Origin: Lysobacteraceae bacterium PS02340
GTDB taxonomy: Bacteria; Pseudomonadota; Gammaproteobacteria; Xanthomonadales; Xanthomonadaceae
Assembly (NCBI GenBank): GCA_029959605.1
Contig: JASCOC010000008.1
Location: 1 to 64,000 of the forward strand
DNA: 64,000 nucleotides
Reading direction: 5' to 3'
Shown here piece by piece: positions 8,055-15,564 of the stretch. A program made the position numbers and the translations under genes. The notes beneath the pieces were generated by a model, which was given only the letters and a program-made list of their open reading frames with translations, had not been told where the DNA came from and ran no database searches. Within the stretch, counting starts at the first letter, position 1. Each line of letters opens with the position of its first letter.

Positions 8055-8282
8055 ATGAGCGCACAGGGTTCGGCTGGCAACGTCATCGCCGCGATCTGCA
8101 GTTTCTTCGTCCCCGGACTCGGCCAACTGGTACAGGGCCGCATCCTGTCGGCCATCCTCTGGTTCGCCGCGGCGTGCATCGCGTTCGTGATCACCTGGCT
8201 GCTCACGGTGTCGCTGCTGCCGTTCGGCTGGTTCGTGGTCAGCATCTTCGCCTGCATCAACGCCGCGGTGTATCGCCGCTGA
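8055..8282 (+). CDS. Small TM2-like membrane protein
   Basis: A 75-residue hydrophobic protein with two or three membrane segments. The N-terminal half has CSFFVPGLGQLVQGRILSAI, resembling the PGLGQ-y-x-G element of TM2-domain proteins; the C-terminal half is TWLLTVSLLPFGWFVVSIF. No function is known to me. It is expressed away from the VIT gene through a ~137-bp shared upstream region and ends in front of a strong hairpin. Confidence 0.75.
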   Translation: MSAQGSAGNVIAAICSFFVPGLGQLVQGRILSAILWFAAACIAFVITWLLTVSLLPFGWFVVSIFACINAAVYRR

Positions 8283-8288
8283 AACAGG

Positions 8289-8311
8289 ACGGGCCGGCAG
8301 TGCCGGCCCGT
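8289..8311. terminator. Bidirectional terminator-like hairpin
   Basis: Arms 8289-8299 and 8301-8311 (ACGGGCCGGCA and its complement) form a GC-rich stem between two convergent small genes. No T run is present. Confidence 0.5.
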
Positions 8312-8335
8312 GTCTGCATGTGAACCCGGCGGGCC

Positions 8336-8599
8336 TTACTTCGGCTCGCCGGTCTCCACACCGGTATCGCTGCGGACGTCGTCCGCGAACGAACGGCCCG
8401 TTGCATCGCGATCGCCCAGCTGATCGTCGAGTTCCGCATCCAGCAGATCGGCCTGGTCGTCGAGTCCGATGTTGTCGATCGCGGACTGCGAGCGCGGATC
8501 GCGCAGCGGCGGACCGTCGGTGTCCGGCAGATCGTCGTGATCGCGCAGTTTCTTTTCGTCCGATGGGGCAGCCGGACGCGTGGGGTTGGACGTGCTCAT
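8336..8599 (-). CDS. Small acidic hypothetical protein
   Basis: An 87-residue, strongly acidic, Asp-rich protein (EKKLRDHDDLPDTDGPP, DDQADLLDAELDDQLGDRD) without hydrophobic segments, cysteines or recognisable domain; probably largely disordered. A good GAGGAG site precedes the ATG, which supports expression. It is convergent with the small membrane protein gene. I cannot assign a function. Confidence 0.7.
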   Translation of the reverse strand: MSTSNPTRPAAPSDEKKLRDHDDLPDTDGPPLRDPRSQSAIDNIGLDDQADLLDAELDDQLGDRDATGRSFADDVRSDTGVETGEPK

Positions 8600-8750
8600 G
8601 TGAGTCTCCTCGGGTGGAGCTGCAGCCTGCGCGCGCGAATGTCACGCCGCCGGCAAGCGGATGTAAACCCTTCGCGACGACCGGTGCTCCCGACGCGCGG
8701 CTATAGTGCTGCGGACGTCTGCCGGACGCGGCCGATGTCGGGGAGGCGAG

Positions 8751-10319
8751 GTGGACGACGCGCAGGCGAAGGGACAGCGGATTCTCCGCACGGCGACGAT
8801 CGCGGGATTCGCGCTCGCCGGTGCACTGCTGGCGGCGTACGTGTCGTGGCAGGTCGTGATCCACATCGCCGAGCAGCGCCTCGGCGGCTACGCGACGATG
8901 CTGCTGGAACGCGCACGGGAACTCGCCGACGAGTCGCGCCAGACACTCGACACCTTCAACCGCCAGCCGCAGGCGCGCTGCACGGATCGCGAATTCGAGC
9001 AGATGCGCGAAGCGGTGTATCGCACCTACTTCGTCAAGGACATCGGTCGCGTCGAGAACGGGCAGCTGCGCTGCACGGCGAGTCTGTTCCGCCTGCCCGT
9101 ACCGATTGCCGTCGAACGGCCGCAACTGGTCACCCGCGACGGTCTGCAGGTCGCGACGATGGAACTGCAGCTGCTAGCCAGCGGCAGCCGCGCGCCGGTG
9201 CTGGCGCTGGGCGACACCCGGGTGGTCCTCGATCCGCTGGCGTTCCGGCTTCGACCCGCGCCGGACATCGGTTTCACGATGGGCTACGTCGACGACGGTG
9301 ACCGCTTCCTGCCGCTGTACGGCGCCGCCACGCCACTCGACGCGAGCATGCTGCGCGCCGGTCGGCCGCTCGATCGCGACGGCGTGCTCGTCTATCCGAT
9401 GTGCGCGCGCGAGCACGCGGTCTGTGTCGCCAGCACGCTGTCGAAGGCTGCGCTGTCCGACAGCCAGTGGCCGCTGCTGCTGGTGTGCACGGTGCTCGGC
9501 GCGGGCGCAGGCGCCGCAGTCGGACTGGCGCTGCTGCTGGCGCATCTGCGCCGGCATCCGCTCGAAGGCCGCCTGCTGCGCGCGATCGATCAGGACGCAC
9601 TCGACGTCGAATACCAGCCGGTGGTGCGGATCTCCGATGGCGCCCTGGTCGGCGCCGAAGCGCTGGTGCGCTGGCGCGACCGCGACGGCCGCATGGTCTC
9701 GCCCGTGCGCTTCATCCCGATCGCGGAGGAGAACGGCAGCATCGGCCGTATCACCCAACTCGTGCTGCGCCGCGTGGCCGCGGATTTCGGCGACGTGCTG
9801 GCCGCGCCGGGCGAGTTCCGGATCAACGTCAACATTTCCGCGGCGGATCTCGACAACAGTCACTTCCACGCCGGCATGGCGCAGACGCTCGACGCCGCCG
9901 GCATCGCACGCGACCGCATCGGCATCGAACTCACCGAACACTCCACGGCCGCCCGCGACATCGCCGTGTCCGGCACCAGGCGCCTGCGCGAACTCGGCCA
10001 CCACGTCTACATCGACGATTTCGGCACCGGATATTCCAGCCTGGCGTACCTGGCCGAGCTCGACGTGCATGCACTCAAGATCGACCGCTCGTTCACCCGC
10101 ACCATCGGCACCGACGCGGTGAAGGTCAGCCTGGTCCCACAGATCATCGACCTCGCCCGCACGCTTGGGCTACAGGTGGTCATCGAAGGTGTCGAAACCG
10201 AAGCCCAGCGCGACTGGCTGCGCGCGGTCGACTACCCGCTGTACGCACAAGGCTGGCTGTTCGGCCGGCCGATGCCGGCGGCGGAGTTGCGCGCGTTGCT
10301 GGGCGCGCAGACGCGCTGA
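8751..10319 (+). CDS. CSS-motif EAL c-di-GMP phosphodiesterase
   Basis: A 522-residue membrane protein. A first helix (~12-32) is followed by a periplasmic CSS-motif sensor domain with conserved cysteines (QARCTDREF, GQLRCTASLFR, YPMCAREHAVCVAST), a second helix (~250-275) and a C-terminal EAL domain. Catalytic elements are present: GAEALVRWRD (EAL ~303-305), NVNISAADL, ELTEHS, YIDDFGTGYSSLAYL, ALKIDRSF and EGVETEAQ, so it should hydrolyse c-di-GMP to pGpG. In E. coli PdeB/PdeC-type proteins the CSS disulphide state, read through DsbA/DsbB, controls stability; similar control is inferred. The GTG at 8751 with GGGGAGG upstream is preferred over a GTG 15 codons earlier. Confidence 0.9.
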   Translation: MDDAQAKGQRILRTATIAGFALAGALLAAYVSWQVVIHIAEQRLGGYATMLLERARELADESRQTLDTFNRQPQARCTDREFEQMREAVYRTYFVKDIGRVENGQLRCTASLFRLPVPIAVERPQLVTRDGLQVATMELQLLASGSRAPVLALGDTRVVLDPLAFRLRPAPDIGFTMGYVDDGDRFLPLYGAATPLDASMLRAGRPLDRDGVLVYPMCAREHAVCVASTLSKAALSDSQWPLLLVCTVLGAGAGAAVGLALLLAHLRRHPLEGRLLRAIDQDALDVEYQPVVRISDGALVGAEALVRWRDRDGRMVSPVRFIPIAEENGSIGRITQLVLRRVAADFGDVLAAPGEFRINVNISAADLDNSHFHAGMAQTLDAAGIARDRIGIELTEHSTAARDIAVSGTRRLRELGHHVYIDDFGTGYSSLAYLAELDVHALKIDRSFTRTIGTDAVKVSLVPQIIDLARTLGLQVVIEGVETEAQRDWLRAVDYPLYAQGWLFGRPMPAAELRALLGAQTR

Positions 10320-10322
10320 TTA

Positions 10323-10362
10323 ATCAGGCAACGCGGCAGCGCTTGAAGGCGCTATGCCTGAT
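10323..10362. repeat. Imperfect hairpin after the EAL gene
   Basis: Outer arms ATCAGGCA (10323-10330) and TGCCTGAT (10355-10362) enclose inner arms AGCGC/GCGCT around TTGAAG. It starts 4 bp after the stop codon of the EAL gene. Without a T run it is at best a weak terminator. The rest of 10363-10458 shows nothing I can name. Confidence 0.35.
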
Positions 10363-10458
10363 GCCGTGTCTTCGACTGGAGCGGAAGCTACCAGAGACGA
10401 GATGGCGTTCGTTTAAGCGATATCTTCCGGTTCCGTAGGCCTCACGATCACCGGGCGC

Positions 10459-10488
10459 AAAAAAACACGGCCCCTTACGGGGCCGTGT
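10459..10488 (-). terminator. Intrinsic terminator of the TonB receptor gene
   Basis: On the minus strand a 10-bp stem (10479-10488 with 10465-10474, loop of 4) is followed by seven T. It is a classical rho-independent terminator, 27 bp past the receptor stop codon. Confidence 0.85.
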
Positions 10489-10514
10489 TCGTACTGCTGT
10501 CAGCGTGTCCGGAA

Positions 10515-13500
10515 TCAGAAGCGCTGGGTGTACTTCATGTACAGGAAACGACCGATATCGAAGCCGCCGTAGTACGACACATTGGCGCTCGGCTGGGTGT
10601 ACATCACCGGGCCCACCTTGTCGAACACGTTGTTGGCGCCGATCGCAATCGTGGCGTCCCACGGCGCGTTGTAGCGGATCTGCACGTCATTGAACGTGTT
10701 GGAACCCACTTCGCGGCGACGGGAAAGCCCGCTTGCGGGAGTAACGCCGTCGGCCAGCAGACCGCCGGTGGGCGCGTAGGTGATCGCGTTGCACTCGAGA
10801 TGCGGCTCGGTCACCGGCGGGACGCCTGCAGCACTCGGGGTGAAGTAGGTGCAGCCTTCCTTCATCGACGAGTAGTAGCGAGCGGTCCAGCTGACACCGA
10901 AGTCACCCATGTCCCAGGACAGGTTGAAGTTGGAGCGGATGCGGAACGTGCTGGTGAAGCCGACAGACGAGGTGGGGAACTGCGGCGTGTTCGTGCTCGT
11001 GAAGTAATCCTTCGCGGTGTACGTCGAGTTGGACGAGAGCGCGAAGTTGCCGTAGTTCTCCGTCGAATGGCGATAGCTGATGTCGAAATCGAAGCCCTCG
11101 ACCTTGCGGAAGCCGGCGTTGATGCTGCTGAAACGGAACGAGTTGATCTGGCCGGTGACCGGATCACGCGTGAACGCACTCGCCGCGCTCGCTTCACAGC
11201 GAGAAGCATCGCCACGGATGTAGCAATCGTTGAGGATGTTGGTCGGCGCGTCGGTGACGATCGTGTCGGAAATGCGGATCTTCCACCAGTCGAGTGCCAG
11301 ATTCAGGCCTTCGGCGAACGTCGGGCTCCACACGAAACCGATGGTCTGCGACTTCGACTGTTCGGGCGTCAGCGCGGAATTCGAGCCGGACGTGAACGCG
11401 ATCGGAGTCTGCTGGTTCGGCGCGGTGACAGGCGTGTTGCCCTGACCGACCTGACGGAAAGTGTTCGCGATCGCACCCAGATCAGCAAGACAGTTTGCAC
11501 GCGTCACCGCGTTGTTTGCCGAGCTGCCGATGTTGGTGTCGCAAGGATCGGTGTAGTTCGTGAAGGTCTGCGATCCACCGCCGAACAGGTTGGAAATCGT
11601 CGGTGCCCGGAAACCGTCAGCCACCGTCGCGCGCAGCAGAAGGGAATCGAACGGCTTCCACTTGAACCCGATCTTGTCGTTGGTGGTATCACCGAAGGTG
11701 TCGTAATCGGAGTAGCGGCTCGCAACGTTCACCGACAGTTCGCGCGCGAACGGCAGATCGGCGAGGAGCGGAATCTCGAGTTCGCCGTAGATTTCGTTGA
11801 CGCGATAGCCGCCACCGGTCGGGCCGCCGGCAAGGTTGGTCGAACCACCCGTCACAGCCAGAGCATCGGGCACGAACTCGCCCTGCTCTTTGCGCGTTTC
11901 CACGCCGACCGCGAAGCCGAGATCACCCGCGGGAAGGGTGAACGCAGTGCCTGCAATATTCGCGGAGAAGACGTTGGTCTTCGTTTCGCCCGTGGAATGC
12001 TCGTTCTGGAACAGGTAGTTCTGCAGCGCCGGATTGTCGGTCAGGCCACCCGGACCGATTGCGCCGAACTCCAGGAAGGGATTCCACGGCACACAGCCCG
12101 CGATGATTGCGCCGGGCGCGCCGCACACGACCTGGCCCTGCGTCGGTCCAGCAGCCGTGTTGACGAACGACGGACCGACCGCAGCGCGGACGTTGGCGAG
12201 GTTCAGGTTTCCGTAGGAATCCTGCACGAGCTTGTTGGTGTTGTGCGTGTAGGACACGTCCCAATCGAAGAAGCGGTCACCGATCTCGAACGAACCTTCA
12301 AGAGCACCCAGGAAACGGTAGGTCGTCAGATCAGCGGACGAAATGCGCGGCACTTCCCAGGTACGGCGCCACCAGTTGGTGATCGGGCGGTTGACAGGAT
12401 TGAACTCGCTCGCCACCGACATCGGGGTGTTGAACGAAGCAGCCTGCATCGGGTAGCCGGCAACGGTGCGATCGGAGACGCGGTTGCTGTAGAGCAGGTT
12501 CGTGCGGAAGCGCACATCGTCGGTGACGTCGAACACGCCGTCGACGTAGAACGACTTCTTCTCGAGGGGCGTACGCAGGTCGGTCTGGAGGTTCGTATTG
12601 CTCTTGTCAGCGATCGAACCGGGCACACAAATTCCGGGACCTGGAGCAGCCAGCGTCGCAGGTGCGCATGCGCCTACAGCGGTGTTCTGATTGCTGAAAG
12701 AGCCGTCCGGATTGCCGACCACTCGCACGCCGCCGGTAGCTGGATAGGTGACACCTGGCAACGCATCAGCAGCCACGCTCACGAAGCCACCAAACTGTCC
12801 AACGGCAGTCCAGTTATCGGTCGGATGCAGGCTCGAACGGGGGAACGCGCTGTAGGGACGGTCGGCCGAACGGACCTGATCTTCCTTCGCGTACTCGGCT
12901 GCGACGGTCAGAGAGCCGCGGTCGCCGCTGAATCCGAGGATGAAGTCGCCCTTCGTGATCGCGCCGTCACCTTCGCTGTACTGGCCGTAATAGGCGCTGG
13001 CAGCGGCACCTTCGTAGTTGGAACGGGTGATGATGTTGATCACACCGGCGATGGCGTCGGAGCCGTAGATCGACGACGCGCCGTCCTTCAGGACTTCGAT
13101 CCGCTCGACGGCCACCGCGGGGATCTGCGAGATATCCGCCAGGCCGCTCGTCGAGATACCCATGCGGCGACCATTGACCAGCACGAGCGAGCGCTCGGCG
13201 CCGAGATTGCGCAGGCTGATGAAGGTGCCGCCGGCATTCTCACCCGCGGAAAGCGGCGACGCGCGGCTGATTGGCGGGGTGCCGACTGCCGAGATGTTCT
13301 GCAGGATGTCGGCGACCGACTGGAAGCCCTGGCGTTCGATGGTCGCGCGGTCGATCAGAACGACCGGCTGGGCGGTTTCGGTATCAACCTGACGGATACG
13401 GGTACCGGTGACGTTGATGCGGTCGAGCGTCGTGGCATCGCCGGCAGCAGGCGTTGCCTGCGCAGATGCGCTACCCGCCGCAGCCGCACCGGTGATGACG

Positions 13501-13547
13501 AGCGCGAACGTGATCGCGTCTCGCAGTGTGTTGGTCTTCAAAGCCAT
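10515..13547 (-). CDS. TonB-dependent outer-membrane receptor
   Basis: A 1010-residue TonB-dependent receptor. The signal peptide ends near AAGSASAQ, followed by a TonB-box-like region (TTLDRINVTGTRIRQVDTET) and the plug domain (LVNGRRMGISTSGLADISQI, VERIEVLKDGASSIYGSDAI, AGVINIITR). The remainder is a 22-strand barrel ending in an aromatic residue (FLYMKYTQRF). It belongs to the large plug-plus-barrel receptors common in Lysobacteraceae, with no N-terminal regulatory extension; the ligand is unknown, and peptides, glycans or siderophores are all possible. The start at MALKTN has a GGAGAGAG ribosome site; the ORF extends eight codons further. A strong terminator follows, and no TonB or transport partner is adjacent. 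Confidence 0.93.
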   Translation of the reverse strand: MALKTNTLRDAITFALVITGAAAAGSASAQATPAAGDATTLDRINVTGTRIRQVDTETAQPVVLIDRATIERQGFQSVADILQNISAVGTPPISRASPLSAGENAGGTFISLRNLGAERSLVLVNGRRMGISTSGLADISQIPAVAVERIEVLKDGASSIYGSDAIAGVINIITRSNYEGAAASAYYGQYSEGDGAITKGDFILGFSGDRGSLTVAAEYAKEDQVRSADRPYSAFPRSSLHPTDNWTAVGQFGGFVSVAADALPGVTYPATGGVRVVGNPDGSFSNQNTAVGACAPATLAAPGPGICVPGSIADKSNTNLQTDLRTPLEKKSFYVDGVFDVTDDVRFRTNLLYSNRVSDRTVAGYPMQAASFNTPMSVASEFNPVNRPITNWWRRTWEVPRISSADLTTYRFLGALEGSFEIGDRFFDWDVSYTHNTNKLVQDSYGNLNLANVRAAVGPSFVNTAAGPTQGQVVCGAPGAIIAGCVPWNPFLEFGAIGPGGLTDNPALQNYLFQNEHSTGETKTNVFSANIAGTAFTLPAGDLGFAVGVETRKEQGEFVPDALAVTGGSTNLAGGPTGGGYRVNEIYGELEIPLLADLPFARELSVNVASRYSDYDTFGDTTNDKIGFKWKPFDSLLLRATVADGFRAPTISNLFGGGSQTFTNYTDPCDTNIGSSANNAVTRANCLADLGAIANTFRQVGQGNTPVTAPNQQTPIAFTSGSNSALTPEQSKSQTIGFVWSPTFAEGLNLALDWWKIRISDTIVTDAPTNILNDCYIRGDASRCEASAASAFTRDPVTGQINSFRFSSINAGFRKVEGFDFDISYRHSTENYGNFALSSNSTYTAKDYFTSTNTPQFPTSSVGFTSTFRIRSNFNLSWDMGDFGVSWTARYYSSMKEGCTYFTPSAAGVPPVTEPHLECNAITYAPTGGLLADGVTPASGLSRRREVGSNTFNDVQIRYNAPWDATIAIGANNVFDKVGPVMYTQPSANVSYYGGFDIGRFLYMKYTQRF

Positions 13548-14019
13548 GTCTCTCTCCACAGATGAATACAAAAATCCCCTAGCGCCAATGACAGGCCTGC
13601 GGATGAAGCACGCGGGACGTCGGCGGACCGATCCTATACGGCGTTAAAAAATAATAAAACCCGCGTTAGGGAGAAATTTGTATCCACCAGGAGGCAAGCG
13701 AGGCGCCAAGATTTGCAAAGTATTGATCTGGAAAGAAACTGTCCGATTCCTGAACGAAAAGTCGCGGGGTCGGGATGTCGGGGCGCGCGGGACGACGTAT
13801 CCAGATGCTGCAATGCACCACGGGCAGGTGGGGAGGTGGCTTGACCTTGGGCGACCGTTGCACGCCAACACGCACCACACGCTGGAGTACAGACGCATGG
13901 ATGTACGGCGAGCGCGCCAACTACCCACGGTAGGAAGCGCGAGTCCACATCGAGGTAGGAGCTTGCGAGGCGGAACGCGCTGCGAGGCCGCTGACGAGCA
14001 GGCTCAATAGGCTGGAAGG
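13548..14019. other. Gene-free upstream region of the TonB receptor
   Basis: 472 bp without a convincing gene. About 13643-13760 is markedly AT-rich for this genome (AAAAAATAATAAAA at 13646-13659) and probably holds the receptor promoter on the minus strand, but no -35/-10 pair is good enough to mark. Short ORFs on both strands here lack ribosome sites and a coding-like composition. Confidence 0.5.
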
Positions 14020-14256
14020 CTAGGCAGCGCGATTGCGTTCGAACGCGCGACGTGCGCGCGGGGTCACCAGATCGTCGCTAGCGCGCCAGGCAGCCTGGAC
14101 TTCGGCGCGGACGTCGTGCCAGGCGCGGAGGCGGCCGTCGAATTCCCACATGCGGCGCAACACGGGCTCGATGTCTTCCCACGGACGTTCGGGATAGGAC
14201 GCGCGGCCGTTGCGGCCGAGCGAGATCACGAGGGTGCGGTCCGAGTCGTGCTTCAT
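14020..14256 (-). CDS. Small conserved-looking hypothetical protein
   Basis: A 78-residue basic, Trp- and Arg-rich soluble protein: MKHDSDRTLVISLGRNGRAS, PWEDIEPVLRRMWEFDGRL, AWHDVRAEVQAAWRASDDL. The pattern of spaced tryptophans and the tidy start (frame open 30 codons upstream, but poor in that part) suggest a real gene. No domain is recognised; the function is unknown. Confidence 0.6.
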   Translation of the reverse strand: MKHDSDRTLVISLGRNGRASYPERPWEDIEPVLRRMWEFDGRLRAWHDVRAEVQAAWRASDDLVTPRARRAFERNRAA

Positions 14257-14402
14257 GCGGAGGTACTGCCGGTTGGGAGCGCGCAGGCTACGGTCCGCTT
14301 CGTCTCGTTTCCGTGAACCCGACAGTCGATTTCGATGACAACGCACGTGCGTTCAGCGACGGCTGCGGCGTGTCGCGGACGCGCGAAATCCGCGAGGGAG
14401 TG

Positions 14403-14426
14403 CGACTGCGCGGACGCGCGCAGTCG
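14403..14426 (-). terminator. Hairpin downstream of the MAPEG/PfpI operon
   Basis: Perfect 10-bp arms (14403-14412, 14417-14426) with a 4-nt loop lie about 26 bp past the MAPEG stop. No T run follows, so the terminator call is tentative. Confidence 0.45.
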
Positions 14427-14451
14427 TGCAACCGTGTTGCTGCATTGCAAC

Positions 14452-14844
14452 TCAGAAAAGTGGCTTGATGACCTGGATGGTGCCCCACAGAGAGACCACC
14501 CAGATCGCGCTGCGCAGGTACGGGATGCCGATGGCATACACCGGCAGATAGGCAACGCGTGCCCAGACATAGACCTGCGCGCCGAGTGCGGTGCCGGCAT
14601 CGGCGCGGCCTGCGAAGACGACCGCCAGCACTGCGGCGGCGCACAGCGGAAATGTTTCGAGGAAGTTGCGACTGGCGGCCGCGGTACGCACCGCGGCGCC
14701 GGTCAACGGCGGGATGTCAGCGCCATCCCGATTGCTGGCGTTCCAGCGCACGCCGCGCTGTGCCGTCGCGAACGCGGCGGCCACGCCGATGTGGACGAGG
14801 CCGAGGACGATCGCCCAGCCGAGCATCTGCAGTTCGATCGTCAT
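14452..14844 (-). CDS. MAPEG family membrane protein
   Basis: A 130-residue inner-membrane protein with four predicted helices, of the MAPEG family (membrane-associated proteins in eicosanoid and glutathione metabolism). It keeps the family pattern ASRNFLETFPLCAAAVLAVV, where the Asn/Glu near helix 2 contribute to glutathione binding in characterised members, and the WARVAYLPVYAIGIPYLRS block before the last helix. The bacterial function is unproven; glutathione transferase or peroxidase activity is possible. It lies 22 bp after the PfpI gene on the same strand, likely one two-gene transcript. Confidence 0.85.
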   Translation of the reverse strand: MTIELQMLGWAIVLGLVHIGVAAAFATAQRGVRWNASNRDGADIPPLTGAAVRTAAASRNFLETFPLCAAAVLAVVFAGRADAGTALGAQVYVWARVAYLPVYAIGIPYLRSAIWVVSLWGTIQVIKPLF

Positions 14845-14866
14845 CGTCCGGTCTCCTTGCGTGGTG

Positions 14867-15406
14867 TCAGCCGGCGACCGCCTTGGCGATCGCCTCGTTG
14901 AACGCCGGAATGTCGTCCGGCTTGCGGCTGGTGATGAGGTTGCCGTCGACGACGACTTCCGAATCTTCCCAGTGTGCGCCGGCGTTGACGAGGTCGGTCT
15001 TCACCGATGGCCACGAAGTGACCTTGCGGCCCTTCGCCAGGCCGCTCTCGACCAGCAGCCACGGGCCGTGGCAGATCGCCGCGACCGGCTTGCCGGCATC
15101 GCCGAACGCGCGCACGAAGGCCACCGCGTCCTTGTCGGCACGCAGCACGTCGGGGTTCATCTGGCCGCCGGGCAACACCAGTGCGTCGTAGCTGTCGGAA
15201 TTGGCCTTGGACAGCGCGACGTCGACATCGACGCTGCGGCCCCAGTCCTTCTTGTCCCAGCCCTTGATGGAGCCGGCGTCGCCCGGCGAGACGACGTCGA
15301 CATGCGCGCCGGCGTCCTTGAGCGCCTGAAGCGGCTTTTCGAGCTCGGACTGTTCGAAACCGTCGGTGGCGAGGATGGCGATCTTCTTGCCGTCGAGATT
15401 CTGCAT
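14867..15406 (-). CDS. DJ-1/PfpI family protein (YhbO-like)
   Basis: A 179-residue class I glutamine-amidotransferase-like protein of the DJ-1/PfpI group. The elbow nucleophile is Cys112 in VAAICHGPWLLVE with adjacent His113, and Glu18 of ATDGFEQSELEKP completes the usual site. Homologues such as E. coli YhbO/PfpI have been described as stress-protective proteases, glyoxalases or deglycases; which activity applies is debated. The start MQNLDGKK has GGAG upstream; the nine extra codons of open frame are not used. First gene of a pair with the MAPEG gene, and divergent from the helicase operon. Confidence 0.9.
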   Translation of the reverse strand: MQNLDGKKIAILATDGFEQSELEKPLQALKDAGAHVDVVSPGDAGSIKGWDKKDWGRSVDVDVALSKANSDSYDALVLPGGQMNPDVLRADKDAVAFVRAFGDAGKPVAAICHGPWLLVESGLAKGRKVTSWPSVKTDLVNAGAHWEDSEVVVDGNLITSRKPDDIPAFNEAIAKAVAG

Positions 15407-15564
15407 CGGGGTATCTCCGGGGGAGTGGAACAACCGATGCTGGGCGACGCGAAGTCCCCCGGCCGTGAAGCAGGCGTTTGCCGCGTGTGCGCCTGCAGTC
15501 TCGCCGGGTGAGACGCGCCCCGGCCACGCTTGCGCCCCGATATCGAAAGCGCCGGAGCAGGCCC

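Noticed and set aside
10485-13565. Plus-strand open frame of 1026 codons
   Set aside because: Exact antisense shadow of the TonB receptor; no family features and no ribosome site.
13644-13928. Small minus-strand ORFs in the region upstream of the TonB receptor
   Set aside because: Overlapping alternatives in three frames, no ribosome site, no coding-like composition.
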